In this document: positions 45,060 through 55,434 of the stretch, piece after piece
How positions within the stretch are numbered: position 1 is the stretch's first letter
Layout of the letters: every line of letters starts with the position of its first letter
Assembly: GCF_000820845.2 (NCBI RefSeq)
Contig: NZ_CBXV010000008.1
Location: forward strand, 542,705-606,704
Direction: 5' to 3'
DNA length: 64,000 nt
DNA from: Pyrinomonas methylaliphatogenes
Lineage (GTDB): Bacteria; Acidobacteriota; Blastocatellia; Pyrinomonadales; Pyrinomonadaceae
Position numbers and translations under genes: made by a program
Notes under the pieces: model-generated
What the model was told of the DNA's origin: nothing
What the model saw: the letters and a program-made list of their open reading frames with translations, nothing else
Database searches by the model: none

Positions 45060-45088
45060 TTGACAAAGCGTTCGCTTGGACTTAAGCT
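45060..45088 (+). promoter_or_regulatory. Likely promoter of the Fur-family/Dps genes
   Basis: TTGACA at 45060-45065, 17-base gap, TAAGCT at 45083-45088, followed 22 bases later by the ATG. The AT-rich GGACTTAAGCTTATCC around the -10 box could also hold a Fur-family operator, but no clear 19-bp dyad is visible. Confidence 0.45.
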
Positions 45089-45109
45089 TATCCATGCGTG
45101 TAAACGAAG

Positions 45110-45604
45110 ATGTCTGCAGATGTGAGAGAGATCATCGAGGGGCAGTTGCGCGCGGCGGGTTTGAAGGTGACGCCGCAGCGCTACGCCGTGCTCGATTATT
45201 TGTGGAGCAATCGGACGCATCCGACCGCCGAGGAGATCGAGGCGGCGGTCAACCAGCGGTTTCCGTGTGCGTCGCGGGCGACCGTCTACAACACGTTGCA
45301 TGCGTTGCACGAGGCTGGGCTGGTGCAGGAGCTGTATGGGCAGGGCGGGGTGACGCGGTATGACATCAAGGTTGAGCCGCATCACCACTTCATCTGCCGC
45401 CGATGCGGGCAACTGGAGGATATCGAAGCTAGCGCCGTACAAGTTGAGGCCCGCGAAAAGTTCAGCGATTATCAGGTCGAATCGATCGAAGTCGTGGTCC
45501 GCGGCCTGTGCGGCGAATGCCAACGTGATCTTGAAAACCAAGGGGAGGGGGAAAATCATGCAGAGCATAGAGGCGAGAGCGATTCCTTTGAATATCGGTC
45601 TTGA
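45110..45604 (+). CDS. Fur-family regulator, PerR-like
   Basis: 164 residues. Winged helix with [30 protein letters not shown] and [20 protein letters not shown]. Dimerisation/metal half with [18 protein letters not shown] and a second CxxC in GLCGECQ, which form the structural zinc site. Placement directly upstream of a Dps gene points to peroxide sensing (PerR) rather than iron regulation. The last 47 bases overlap the dps reading frame, so the last 15 residues may be poorly conserved. Confidence 0.9.
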   Translation: MSADVREIIEGQLRAAGLKVTPQRYAVLDYLWSNRTHPTAEEIEAAVNQRFPCASRATVYNTLHALHEAGLVQELYGQGGVTRYDIKVEPHHHFICRRCGQLEDIEASAVQVEAREKFSDYQVESIEVVVRGLCGECQRDLENQGEGENHAEHRGESDSFEYRS

Positions 45605-46082
45605 CGAGAAGGAACGCGAAGAGATCGCACAAGGGCTATCGCGCCTTCTGGCTGATACTTTCACGCTCTATCTCAAAACGCACAACTTTCACTGGAACGT
45701 GACTGGCCCAATGTTCCAAACGCTGCACCTCATGTTCGAGGAGCAGTACAAGGAACTGTGGCAAGCGGTCGATACGATCGCCGAACGAATTCGCGCGCTC
45801 GGATTTCCAGCGCCGGGCACTTATCGAGAGTACAGCAGCCTCTCCTCAATTCACGAAGAGGAGGGCATCCCGACCGCCGAAGAGATGATCCGCCTGCTCG
45901 TCGAAGGGCATGAAGCGGCGGTTCGCACGGCGCGGTCCGTCTACTCGCTCGCCGATCAGGTCAACGACGCCCCCACCGTTGATCTGCTGACGGATCGAAT
46001 GGAGATTCATGAGAAGACGGCGTGGATGCTCCGCAGCCTCCTCGCCGAAAGCGGCGAGGCCGCTGCCAAACAAGGCGCTTGA
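45558..46082 (+). CDS. dps: Dps-family DNA-binding ferritin
   Basis: 174 residues. ATG at 45558 with GGGGAGGGGG upstream, inside the end of the Fur-family gene. Ferroxidase-centre residues are in [20 protein letters not shown] and [20 protein letters not shown]. The protein forms a 12-mer cage that oxidises Fe(II) with peroxide and protects DNA. The 47-base overlap with the regulator gene suggests coupled expression. A strong terminator follows. Confidence 0.94.
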   Translation: MQSIEARAIPLNIGLDEKEREEIAQGLSRLLADTFTLYLKTHNFHWNVTGPMFQTLHLMFEEQYKELWQAVDTIAERIRALGFPAPGTYREYSSLSSIHEEEGIPTAEEMIRLLVEGHEAAVRTARSVYSLADQVNDAPTVDLLTDRMEIHEKTAWMLRSLLAESGEAAAKQGA

Positions 46083-46108
46083 AACTGAGCAAGGCGACGA
46101 AGAACGAT

Positions 46109-46139
46109 AAAGGGGGGCGGGTAACGCCTGCCCCCCTTT
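46109..46139. terminator. Strong intrinsic terminator after dps
   Basis: AAAGGGGGGC pairs with GCCCCCCTTT around an 11-base centre and is followed by TTTAAAA. Lies between the convergent dps and mntH genes and can serve both. Confidence 0.85.
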
Positions 46140-46167
46140 AAAAAATTCCAGAGGGGGTTGCGCCTCT

Positions 46168-47523
46168 TCAACCGATCCACTCGCGGAACGTTTGCAAAAG
46201 CAACCAGATGTTGAAAGAGGCGATGATGACCGCAACCGTCCAAGCCAGCCATTTTAACCACGCGGGATTGACGAACTCCCCCATCTTCCTCGGATCGCTC
46301 GTGAACTTCACCAACGGGAAGACCGCGAAGCTCAACTGCATGCTAAGCACAACCTGACTGAAGATGAGAAGTTGCGCCGTGCCGGATTCGCCGTAAAGCG
46401 CCGTCACTATGATCGCCGGAACGATGGCGACAAGGCGCGTGATCAATCGGCGGAGCCACGGGCGCAGACGAATGTTCAAAAAACCTTCCATCACGATCTG
46501 GCCAGCGAGCGTTCCCGTCAAAGTTGAGTTCTGTCCCGAAGCGAGCAGAGCGATGGCGAAGAGCGTGCTCGCTACGCTTACGCCGAGAAGCGGTGAAAGC
46601 AACTTGTACGCATCTTGGATCTCGGCCACCGCGTAATTGCCCGTGCGGTGAAACGTCGCCGCCGCGACGACGAGGATGGCCCCGTTGATGAATAAAGCGA
46701 GCATCAAGGCGATGGTCGAATCGATCGTCGCAAACCGAATCGCCTCGCGCTTCCCCGCCGCCGACAGCTCATACCGGCGCGTCTGCACGACCGAAGAATG
46801 AAGATAGAGATTGTGCGGCATGACGGTCGCGCCTAAGATGCCGATCGCGATATAGAGCATTCCCGAATCGGTGATGATCTGCGGCGATGGGATGAAACCG
46901 CGCAAGATGCCGCTCACATCGGGACGCGAGAAGATGATCTCCGCCGCAAAACAGACGCCGATGACGATGATGAGCGAAATGACGATGGCTTCCAGCAGAC
47001 GAAAGCCGCGATTCTGCAACATCAAAAGCAGGATGACATCGAGCGCCGTAAGCATCACGCCCCAAACCAGCGGGATGCCGAACAGCAGATTAAGCGCGAT
47101 GGCCGAACCGATGACTTCGGCAAGGTCGCAGGCGACGATCGCGATCTCGCAAAGGACCCAGAGGATGAAAGAGACGCGCGGACTGTAATGATCACGGCAG
47201 GCTTGGGCTAGATCGCGCCCCGTCGCAACCCCTAATCTGACGGCGAGGCTCTGTAGCAGGATCGCCATCAGATTCGACAGCATGATGACCGATAGCAGCG
47301 TATAGTTGAATCGCGATCCGGCGGCGATGTCGGTGGCCCAGTTCCCCGGGTCCATGTAGCCGACGGCGACCATGTAACCTGGACCGGAGAAAGCGAGCAT
47401 CTTGCGCCAAAACCCAGCCCGTTGCGGCACGCCCAAAGCGCGATAGGCCTCCGGCAGACTCACCTGCGCTGAGAACCTCCGCCAGCCAGTCAAACGAGTT
47501 GCGTCGGTCCAGTTGTCCCCCAT
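46168..47523 (-). CDS. mntH: NRAMP-family Mn2+/Fe2+ transporter MntH
   Basis: About 451 residues from the ATG at 47523; an ATG 24 bases upstream is possible. Eleven or so membrane helices. The metal-binding motifs are explicit: [16 protein letters not shown] (DPGN) in helix 1 and [14 protein letters not shown] (MPH) in helix 6. Proton-coupled uptake of manganese or iron across the inner membrane. Divergent from a DtxR/MntR regulator, with a long palindrome between them, giving a self-contained manganese uptake unit. Confidence 0.95.
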   Translation of the reverse strand: MGDNWTDATRLTGWRRFSAQVSLPEAYRALGVPQRAGFWRKMLAFSGPGYMVAVGYMDPGNWATDIAAGSRFNYTLLSVIMLSNLMAILLQSLAVRLGVATGRDLAQACRDHYSPRVSFILWVLCEIAIVACDLAEVIGSAIALNLLFGIPLVWGVMLTALDVILLLMLQNRGFRLLEAIVISLIIVIGVCFAAEIIFSRPDVSGILRGFIPSPQIITDSGMLYIAIGILGATVMPHNLYLHSSVVQTRRYELSAAGKREAIRFATIDSTIALMLALFINGAILVVAAATFHRTGNYAVAEIQDAYKLLSPLLGVSVASTLFAIALLASGQNSTLTGTLAGQIVMEGFLNIRLRPWLRRLITRLVAIVPAIIVTALYGESGTAQLLIFSQVVLSMQLSFAVFPLVKFTSDPRKMGEFVNPAWLKWLAWTVAVIIASFNIWLLLQTFREWIG

Positions 47524-47589
47524 AGCCCCTTCCGTCGCTCCCCACAACGCGAAAGCGCGCTGCCGGAGGGCGCACTTTTTTGCTTACAG

Positions 47590-47623
47590 AAACGGAAGTT
47601 TAGACCGATCTAAACTTCCGTTT
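47590..47623. promoter_or_regulatory. Palindromic operator between mntH and mntR
   Basis: Perfect 15-bp arms (AAACGGAAGTTTAGA and complement) around CCGA. The inner TTTAGACCGATCTAAA resembles DtxR/MntR boxes. It sits 67 bases upstream of mntH and 53 upstream of the regulator, so it can control both. Confidence 0.75.
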
Positions 47624-47675
47624 TGAGTTATATCCGATATAATCTGAGAAATCAAGGGGGAGCCTGAGACCGAAG

Positions 47676-48380
47676 ATGGCCAAAGCGGTGGCGCGCAAAC
47701 AGCTTCCGGCGGGCATCACGCCCGTCATCGAGGACTATCTGAAGACCATCTACTTCATGGCGCAAGAGCAGGCGCAGGTCAAAACGACCGATGTGGCGAA
47801 ACGCTTGCGTGTCAAGCCATCGTCCGTCACGGCCATGCTTAAAACTTTGGCTGATCTCAAGCTCGTCGAATACCGCCCCTACTACGGAGTCGCGCTCACG
47901 CCGCTCGGCAACCAGATAGCATTAGAGGTGATCCGCCATCACCGCCTCATCGAGCTATATCTCGTCAAAGCACTGGGCTTCAGTTGGGACGAGGTGCATG
48001 AGGAGGCCGAGGTCTTAGAGCACGTCCTTTCGGAGAAGCTGGAAGCGCGGATCGCGGCGCATCTTGGCGATCCGACGCTCGATCCGCACGGCGATCCGAT
48101 CCCTGCCCTTGACGGCACTCTTCCCGAAACAGCGACGATGACGCTGGCCGATGCCCCGTTGCGTAAACGTTTGCGGGTCGTGCGCGTTCGCGACCAGGAT
48201 GCCGAACGCTTGCGCTACATCGCCACTCTCGGTTTGGTCCCGGGCGCGCACCTGCGTTTGATCGAACGGGCGCCATTTGAAGGGCCGGTCACGGTGCGCA
48301 TAGGCAAACGAGTTCACGCGCTCGATTCTCGGCTGGCGCGCACGATCCTCGTCGAAGAGGCCCCGCGGCATCCCTCTTAA
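47676..48380 (+). CDS. mntR: DtxR/MntR-family metalloregulator
   Basis: 234 residues. Winged helix (VIEDYLKTIYFMAQEQAQVK, VAKRLRVKPSSVTAMLKTLA), the metal-binding dimerisation domain (VIRHHRLIELYLVKALGFSW, EEAEVLEHVLSEKLE) and a C-terminal SH3-like FeoA domain. His/Glu ligands of the primary site are present. It presumably represses the divergent mntH when Mn2+ or Fe2+ is plentiful, through the palindrome between them. The symbol is inferred from context. Confidence 0.88.
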   Translation: MAKAVARKQLPAGITPVIEDYLKTIYFMAQEQAQVKTTDVAKRLRVKPSSVTAMLKTLADLKLVEYRPYYGVALTPLGNQIALEVIRHHRLIELYLVKALGFSWDEVHEEAEVLEHVLSEKLEARIAAHLGDPTLDPHGDPIPALDGTLPETATMTLADAPLRKRLRVVRVRDQDAERLRYIATLGLVPGAHLRLIERAPFEGPVTVRIGKRVHALDSRLARTILVEEAPRHPS

Positions 48381-48468
48381 TCTTTGATAAAAAAGGAGAT
48401 TGACAGCGTCGGCGTGCACGCGATAACATGCATGCCCAAAAGATTGGCAGTCGTTTCGGGAGCGGACG

Positions 48469-48945
48469 ATGAATCGCGCGGCTGTGACGATTCCCGAAAA
48501 GCTGTTCTTCAAAATCGGCGAAGTTTGCGCCATCACCGGCGTGCAAGCGCACGTGTTGCGCTACTGGGAATCCGAATTTCCCATGCTTGCGCCGCAGAAG
48601 AATCGCGCCGGACAACGCACCTATCGCAAGCGCGATGTGGAAATGGTGCTGCGCATCAAAGAACTGCTCTACGAAGAACAGTACACGATCGCCGGCGCGA
48701 AGAAGAAGCTGGCCAACGAACTGCGCAATGCCAGCAAGTTGAAGGTCGTGACCCCGGAGATGAGCGGGCCACAACCGCTCGCCCCGGCACAAGGGGCGGA
48801 AGTCTCTCCTTTCATCGCCGGGAACTCTTCGTCCCTGACCGAAGAACAACGTCTGGCGCTGCGCGCGCTTCGGCAGAATCTCATCGAACTGCTTGAACTT
48901 CTCGACGGCGATCGCGCCCCGCAGGGCACAAACGAACGGCGCTGA
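48469..48945 (+). CDS. MerR-family regulator
   Basis: 158 residues. N-terminal MerR HTH (FFKIGEVCAITGVQAHVLRY, then WESEFPMLAPQKNRAGQRTY) and a coiled C-terminal half (SLTEEQRLALRALRQNLIEL). No effector-binding cysteines. The WESEFP form is typical of the short MerR proteins found near tRNA genes and integration factors in Acidobacteria, Deltaproteobacteria and others. Target genes unknown. 44 bases before tRNA-Pro. Confidence 0.88.
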   Translation: MNRAAVTIPEKLFFKIGEVCAITGVQAHVLRYWESEFPMLAPQKNRAGQRTYRKRDVEMVLRIKELLYEEQYTIAGAKKKLANELRNASKLKVVTPEMSGPQPLAPAQGAEVSPFIAGNSSSLTEEQRLALRALRQNLIELLELLDGDRAPQGTNERR

Positions 48946-48989
48946 CGCTTTGACAAACCCATAACATCTGCCATACCTTTTCAATTTGC

Positions 48990-49066
48990 CGGGACGTGGC
49001 GCAGCCTGGTAGCGCGCACGCTTGGGGTGCGTGAGGTCGCGAGTTCAAATCTCGCCGTCCCGACCA
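48990..49066 (+). tRNA. tRNA-Pro (GGG anticodon)
   Basis: 77 bases. Acceptor stem CGGGACG/CGTCCCG, D stem GCGC/GCGC with AGCCTGGTA loop, anticodon stem CACGC/GCGTG with loop TTGGGGT (anticodon GGG), T arm GCGAG-TTCAAAT-CTCGC and encoded 3' ACCA. All four arms pair fully. Confidence 0.97.
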
Positions 49067-49072
49067 GTTCAG

Positions 49073-49137
49073 AGAGCTTTCGGCATCAGGATCGCGAAAG
49101 ACTCAAAGGCTTGAGAAGCGGGGGTGCCGAAAGCTCT
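49073..49137 (+). terminator. Long inverted repeat after tRNA-Pro, probable terminator
   Basis: AGAGCTTTCGGCA (49073-49085) and its exact complement (49125-49137) enclose 39 bases and are followed by TCGTCTCTTTT. A 16-base tandem repeat (AGGACCGCTATCAT-like) follows at 49150-49178. Confidence 0.6.
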
Positions 49138-49252
49138 TCGTCTCTTTTAGGACCGCTATCATAGGACCGCTATCAACTTGCGATGGATCACGCCGTGCAG
49201 CTACACTTCTCGCGCTCTCGATCATAAAAGAATTCTAGCTTGAGGTCTGCAG

Positions 49253-50425
<1,173 letters not shown>

Positions 50426-50510
50426 GGACGGAAAGTTCGAGGTTGAAGGCTCTGCGCTTTCGCGTAAGATTTAGGCTAGAGCCTTGAGCGCTCTTGAAAG
50501 GAGGCGCTAG

Positions 50511-51095
50511 ATGTCGGCACAACCCGAACGCTTTTTCACGCTCGAAGAATATTTCGCGCTGGAACGAAGTTCGGAGCGGCGGTTCGAGTACCGCGACGGT
50601 GAAATCTTCCTGATGTCCGGCGGCACTCGTCAACATGGCGCGATAGCGAGTAATCTTGTGCGACACTTGGGCAACCGCTTAGCTTCCCAAGGATGTCGCG
50701 TTTACGGAAGCGACATCGCTCTCTTCGTCCCTGCAGCGCCGCCCTATCGCTATCCCGACGTGAGCGTCGCTTGTGGACGGGCGGAGTTTCGGCGCATCGA
50801 AGTGCTCGACGCGCTCGTCAATCCCGTGTTGATCGCCGAGGTGCTTTCGCCGACGACCGAAAACTACGATCGCGGCATGAAATTCGAGTGGTACAAGTCG
50901 ATCCCGACTTTCGAGGAATACTTGTTGATCGCGCAAGATCGGCCACACGTCACACAGCGAACGAAACAGCAAGACGGAAGCTGGCTCGAACGCACGATCG
51001 AAGGGATGGAAGCCGTCTTGCGCTTGAATTCGCTCGGCAGCGAGCTGCCGTTGAGCGAAATCTACGAGGGCGTCGAGTTCGAATCGGCACGCTGA
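50511..51095 (+). CDS. Uma2-family (DUF820) putative endonuclease
   Basis: 194 residues, PD-(D/E)XK fold. ERFFTLEEYFALERSSERRF and EYRDGEIFLMSGGTRQHGAI at the N-terminus, YPDVSVACGRAEF and NPVLIAEVLSPTTENYDRGM with the catalytic Asp/Glu, YLLIAQDRPHV near the end. Uma2 proteins multiply in Cyanobacteria, Chloroflexi and Acidobacteria. Their role is unproven. One of the genes separating sucC from sucD. Confidence 0.9.
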   Translation: MSAQPERFFTLEEYFALERSSERRFEYRDGEIFLMSGGTRQHGAIASNLVRHLGNRLASQGCRVYGSDIALFVPAAPPYRYPDVSVACGRAEFRRIEVLDALVNPVLIAEVLSPTTENYDRGMKFEWYKSIPTFEEYLLIAQDRPHVTQRTKQQDGSWLERTIEGMEAVLRLNSLGSELPLSEIYEGVEFESAR

Positions 51096-51166
51096 TCGAA
51101 CTTGCGCCAGCTCTTCATCCGACGCTCTTTCGCCGCGATGACTGGTCCAAATGGAAAGGACGTTCG

Positions 51167-52564
51167 ATGCTGAAGTTATCTTTTTGGGGCGCCGCCGGCA
51201 CGGTCACCGGCTCGAAATATCTGATCGAAACCGAGCGCGCTAGGGTGCTCGTCGATTGCGGCCTCTTTCAAGGTCTCAAAGAGTTACGGGAGTTGAATTG
51301 GACCGATCCGCCGTTCGATCCCGCCGCTTTGGATGCCTGCCTGATCACGCACGCGCACATCGATCACATCGGGTATCTGCCGCGTCTCGTCGCGCGCGGA
51401 TTCTCCGGCCCGATCTATTGCACGCGCGCGACCGCCGAGTTGCTTCGCGTTTCGCTTCTCGACGCAGCGCGGCTGCAAGAGGAAGAGGCCGACTATCGCA
51501 ACCGCCACGGCTTGACTTCGCACACGCCCGCGCTCCCGCTCTACACGGAAGAGGACGCGCGCGCCGTGTTCGATCTTTTGCGAGCTGCGAGCAACGATGG
51601 CACGCCCGTCGAAGCGGCGCGCGGCATCGGCGCGAGCTTTCACGTCGCCGGGCACATCCTCGGCGCAAGTCACATCCTCGTCGAAGCGGAAGGCGTGAAT
51701 GCGCCGCCACTGCGCGTTCTCTTTTCGGGCGATCTGGGCCGCCTCGATCAGCCGATCATCCGCCCGCCTGCGCCGCCGCCCGCTTGTGACTATCTCCTTC
51801 TCGAATCGACCTACGGCGATCAACTGCACGACCGCACGCCGCCGAAAGATCTTCTGGCCGCCGTCATCAATGAAGCCGCTGAAAGCGACGCTCCGCTTCT
51901 TATTCCGAGTTTTGCCATCGGGCGCACGCAAGAGATTCTCTATTTGATCCGTGAACTAGAAGACGAAGGGCGCATTCCCGTTCTGCGCGTGCGCGTCGAC
52001 TCTCCGATGGCTAACGCGATCACGCAGATCTACCAAAATCGGAGCGAGGAGCAGGATGAAGAGTACCGCGATCTGGTCGTGTTGAAGCGCCGCCCGCTGC
52101 ACACTCAGTCGATGCTCATCGCCTCGTCACGCGAAGAATCGAAACGCTTGAACGAGGAGCGCGGTGCGCGCATCATCATCAGTTCATCGGGAATGATGAC
52201 GGGCGGGCGCGTGCTCCACCACGCGATGCGCATCTTGCCGGACGAACGCGCCATCATCTGTTTCGTCGGCTATCAAGCCGCCGGGACGACCGGACGGAAG
52301 ATCCTCGACGGCGCGCGCGAAGTCAAGATCATGAAGGAGATGATCCCCGTGCGGTGTCGCGTCCGGCAGATCAGCAGCCTTTCAGCTCACGCCGATTACG
52401 AAGAGATGCTCGCTTGGTTGAGCGGGCTCGAACGCGCGCCCCGGACCATTTTCCTCACGCATGGCGAGCCGCACGCCGCCGAAGCCTTACGCGCGCACAT
52501 CGCAGAGCGTTTCGGCTGGCGCGCGGAAACGGCAAGTTACGGCCAAACCGTCGCGCTCGGTTGA
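51167..52564 (+). CDS. Metallo-beta-lactamase fold RNase (beta-CASP family)
   Basis: 465 residues from the ATG at 51167 (GGAAAGGA upstream). The long upstream frame overlaps the Uma2 gene and is rejected. KLSFWGAAGTVTGSKYLI, ITHAHIDHIGYLPRL (HxHxDH) and LFSGDLGRLDQPI are the MBL core. The beta-CASP insert carries LLIPSFAIGRTQEILYLI and ISSSGMMTGGRVLHHA. LSAHADYEEMLAWL is the final His motif. Related to archaeal/bacterial CPSF-like RNases, so RNA processing or decay is likely. Confidence 0.93.
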   Translation: MLKLSFWGAAGTVTGSKYLIETERARVLVDCGLFQGLKELRELNWTDPPFDPAALDACLITHAHIDHIGYLPRLVARGFSGPIYCTRATAELLRVSLLDAARLQEEEADYRNRHGLTSHTPALPLYTEEDARAVFDLLRAASNDGTPVEAARGIGASFHVAGHILGASHILVEAEGVNAPPLRVLFSGDLGRLDQPIIRPPAPPPACDYLLLESTYGDQLHDRTPPKDLLAAVINEAAESDAPLLIPSFAIGRTQEILYLIRELEDEGRIPVLRVRVDSPMANAITQIYQNRSEEQDEEYRDLVVLKRRPLHTQSMLIASSREESKRLNEERGARIIISSSGMMTGGRVLHHAMRILPDERAIICFVGYQAAGTTGRKILDGAREVKIMKEMIPVRCRVRQISSLSAHADYEEMLAWLSGLERAPRTIFLTHGEPHAAEALRAHIAERFGWRAETASYGQTVALG

Positions 52565-52618
52565 GCGAAGAGACCAAGATCGCCGTCGGGAGAGCATCAA
52601 GACAGTGTTGGGCCGCTT

Positions 52619-52855
52619 TTGACATACAGTGCGGGGACGCTCGAGATCATGATCCTATCTGCCGAACATGAGAGACCCAATCGCAATTTGGCGCGGATCG
52701 CCGAAGAGCTTGAAACAGACTTCGAAGCGCTCGGTTCGACGACCTTCAAACGCGAAGATCTGAAAAAGGTTTCGAGCCTGACCGTCTTTCTACATCCAGA
52801 ACGCGGCGCTCGGGGCGAGATCCATTCACGCCGCCCGCTTAGCATAAAGCCTTAA
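52619..52855 (+). pseudogene. Uma2-family fragment
   Basis: TYSAGTLEIMILSAEHERPN, LARIAEELETDFEALGSTTF and KREDLKK match the N-terminal part of a second type of Uma2 protein. Near 52770 the frame breaks: FEP.. and FYIQNAAL, expected next, lie in other frames. No catalytic half follows. A truncated gene. Confidence 0.65.
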
Positions 52856-53148
52856 ATTCCACTCGGCTCATCCTCAAGCCACCACTTACTGACGCGCAGG
52901 TCGCACCCATCCTGATCGTTGTATTCCTCAAGGAGCGTCTCCCACAACCGCCGCGATCCGACAAATACAGGGTCGACTTGTCTGAGGGCGCGCCTAACGC
53001 GCGCACGCCACTCGCTGCTTTGGCGAATCTTGCCATATAGCCAACGCCAATCGTCCGTTCCGCCGTGTTGGATTAAATTCACCAACTCAACTTGGGTCAT
53101 CTCGTCCGGCGATGACGCGCGCTTGAGCGAACGAGCAAAATCGATCAT
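52852..53148 (-). CDS. Small partner protein of the nucleotidyltransferase (antitoxin-like)
   Basis: 98 residues. MIDFARSLKRASSPDEMTQV, VNLIQHGGTDDWRWLYGKIR, RRLWETLLEEYNDQDG. Its start overlaps the stop of the upstream nucleotidyltransferase by 4 bases (ATGA), so the pair is translationally coupled. I do not recognise a named family. Its size and place suggest the regulatory half of an AbiE-like module, although the usual AbiEi helix-turn-helix is not evident. Confidence 0.65.
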   Translation of the reverse strand: MIDFARSLKRASSPDEMTQVELVNLIQHGGTDDWRWLYGKIRQSSEWRARVRRALRQVDPVFVGSRRLWETLLEEYNDQDGCDLRVSKWWLEDEPSGI

Positions 53149-53870
53149 CTTACACGTCCTTCTTCCTGCTCTCTTGTCAGCCTCTTTTCGCTCTGTCGTT
53201 CCAACTCACGTCGAGCGAGCGATGCGGCCAACATTCGCCCACGCTCGTAGATATACTCCTCTTGATCGTAAGGCGTGATTAATCCCTTGTACTCAGAGAG
53301 TTTCACATCATCAGCATCTGCCGGTTTGCGGCAAAGGGCTTCGGCCAACCGAAGGCGTCGCGTCAAACTCGATCGCGACGGATACAATTCGTTGAGTCGG
53401 TCGAGCGCCGTTAAGCTCTTCTCAAAGCCCATCTTGTCAACTAGCGCCACAAGGTCAACATAGTCCCGCAACGCGCCGCGTTCCGTCAATAGGTGGGCTT
53501 TGATGAGGACCATCTCTTCAAGTGTTGCCAGCCTCAACCCACGATCACTTATCGTAGTTTCAACAGGGGAGGATCTTCTCTGCTGTCGAAGACCGATCTG
53601 TTTTCCCTCGAAACTTCCGAGGATCATAACACCGACCACTTCACGCGCGGTTTTCCATTCCGGCCAACTCTCTATTTCCCGCTTGACTTCGTAAAAATTA
53701 CCGGCAAGTTCAGATGTCAGAAAATCGATGTCCATCGAAAACCGATGGCCCGCGTGAAGCGCAGCTGCCGTACCGCCGGCAACATATGGTTTGAGGCGCT
53801 CTAATCTCGCTTGCACCTCCAATCCAACACGAATCAATCGCTCGAATTGCGCCCGTTCGCTCTCCGTCAT
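53145..53870 (-). CDS. AbiEii-like nucleotidyltransferase
   Basis: 241 residues. YVAGGTAAALHAGHRFSMDI and DFLTSELAGNFYEVKREIES give the GG-x-A...H...S-x-D-x-D signature of the nucleotidyltransferase fold used by AbiEii/AbiGii toxins. LATLEEMVLIKAHLLTERGA, LRDYVDLVALVDKM is the typical conserved later segment. In the AbiE systems this enzyme modifies tRNA or other targets. Intact. Found with its small partner between sucC and sucD and probably a mobile insert. Confidence 0.8.
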   Translation of the reverse strand: MTESERAQFERLIRVGLEVQARLERLKPYVAGGTAAALHAGHRFSMDIDFLTSELAGNFYEVKREIESWPEWKTAREVVGVMILGSFEGKQIGLRQQRRSSPVETTISDRGLRLATLEEMVLIKAHLLTERGALRDYVDLVALVDKMGFEKSLTALDRLNELYPSRSSLTRRLRLAEALCRKPADADDVKLSEYKGLITPYDQEEYIYERGRMLAASLARRELERQSEKRLTREQEEGRVR

Positions 53871-54243
53871 GGTCGCTCATTATATATCATAGCTCTATAG
53901 CGTTTGCGGCAACTGTTAGCGTCGCGCCACATGGCGCACTTTCGATTGACGGCGCACAACCCATCTATCACCTGATCCAAACTTGGTCGCCGCCCCCGTC
54001 TCCCGCAGACTCGGGGATTATGGCGGCTAGAGCTTTGCGTGAAGGACGAGGGTCGCGCATCGCTCGAACCGAAGAGCGAAACGCATGAACTCCTCGTCGC
54101 TTTCGCCGTCTTCCCATCACGGCCTCCTCACGAGCGATACCCTGTCTCCCATCAACATCTCAGCGCTTTCGGCTGCGCGCCTTGCTCGTGCTATACTATC
54201 GCGTTTTGCGATTCATCTCGAAGCCATTCGGAGCGACGTAACT
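53871..54243. other. Promoter region of sucD
   Basis: No gene. TATACT at 54192-54197 is a good -10 box about 47 bases before the proposed sucD start; a -35 box is not convincing. An open frame that extends sucD upstream across this region lacks family similarity. Confidence 0.5.
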
Positions 54244-55116
54244 TTGAGCGTACTCGTTGACCGCAACACGCGCCTCATCGTGCAAGGCATCACGGGCAAA
54301 GAGGGGACCTTCCACACGCGGCAGATGATCGAATACGGCACCAAGGTGGTCGGCGGTGTGACGCCCGGCAAGGGCGGAACCACGCACGAAGGCGTGCCCG
54401 TTTTCAACACGGTCGCCGAAGCCGTGCGCGAGACGGGAGCTAACGCTTCGGTCATCTACGTGCCGCCAGCTTTCGCCGCTGACGCGATCATGGAAGCGGC
54501 GGACGCCGGCGTGCCGCTCGTCGTCTGCATCACCGAAGGCATCCCCGTGCTCGACATGGTGAAGGTCAAAAGGTATCTGGAAGGGAGAGCGACGCGCCTC
54601 ATCGGGCCGAACTGTCCGGGCATCATCTCGCCGGGTAAATGCAAGATCGGCATCATGCCGGGCCACATCCACAAAGAAGGGCCGATCGGCGTCGTCTCGC
54701 GCTCGGGAACGTTGACCTACGAAGCGGTGGACCAGTTGACCAAGCTGGGTTTGGGCCAGTCAACGGCGATCGGCATCGGCGGCGATCCCATCGTCGGCAC
54801 GACGCACACCGATGCGCTGCGGCTTTTTCAAGACGATCCCGAAACCGAAGGCATCGTGATGATCGGCGAGATCGGCGGCACGGCGGAAGAAGAGGCCGCC
54901 GAGTTCGCCCGAAAGTACGTGACCAAACCGATCGTCGCTTTCATCGCCGGGCAGACCGCGCCGCCGGGCCGTCGTATGGGCCACGCGGGCGCGATCATCT
55001 CTGGCGGTAAGGGGACGGCGGCGGAGAAGATGCGCGCGCTCGAACAAGCGGGCATCCGCGTCGTCCGCTCGCCGGCGGAGATCGGCGCGACGATGAAGGA
55101 GGCTTTGAGGGGATAG
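54244..55116 (+). CDS. sucD: Succinyl-CoA synthetase, alpha subunit
   Basis: 290 residues from a TTG at 54244, chosen because [20 protein letters not shown] is the normal SucD N-terminus. An upstream ATG would add 53 residues with no similarity. CoA-binding [29 protein letters not shown], and the phosphohistidine in [18 protein letters not shown]. It forms the heterodimer or tetramer with SucC. It carries its own promoter-like sequence because the gene is split away from sucC. Confidence 0.95.
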   Translation: MSVLVDRNTRLIVQGITGKEGTFHTRQMIEYGTKVVGGVTPGKGGTTHEGVPVFNTVAEAVRETGANASVIYVPPAFAADAIMEAADAGVPLVVCITEGIPVLDMVKVKRYLEGRATRLIGPNCPGIISPGKCKIGIMPGHIHKEGPIGVVSRSGTLTYEAVDQLTKLGLGQSTAIGIGGDPIVGTTHTDALRLFQDDPETEGIVMIGEIGGTAEEEAAEFARKYVTKPIVAFIAGQTAPPGRRMGHAGAIISGGKGTAAEKMRALEQAGIRVVRSPAEIGATMKEALRG

Positions 55117-55434
55117 AAAGAATGCGGGTCGCAGCCAAAGCGTTCGGGGCAACGTGGCCTTTACGGTTAGGCAAAGCTTCGAGCGGAACGATCGATCCCG
55201 AAACCATCGGATCGGATGCCAGCGCGCCTTTGCGCGACTCGCGTTTGTGAAACATGAAGCTTTGAGAAAGGCGAACGACGCCGCAACGCGAGACGAAAGA
55301 TTCGATCAACCGAGCGCTCGATCGATTCTGTCTGCGCCCGTTTCCCGAAGGCGCTTTATCGAGCTTTAGCGTCGCAAAGTTTTCTACATTCTTGAATTCT
55401 GAGTTCTAGAGTTTTCACGACCGAGGAGCGCTTC
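55117..55434. other. Intergenic stretch, nothing recognised
   Basis: 318 bases between sucD and ndk with no gene, repeat pair or clear terminator. GAGGAGCG near the right end is the ndk ribosome site. Confidence 0.5.

Noticed and set aside
50693-51166. Extension of the beta-CASP RNase gene
   Set aside because: Overlaps the Uma2 gene in another frame and lacks similarity; the ATG at 51167 fits the family N-terminus.
55093-55275. Similarity between the sucD end (ATGAAGGAGGCTTTGAG) and 55254 (ATGAAGCTTTGAG)
   Set aside because: Distance of about 160 bp does not fit the microlocus period and the match is too short.
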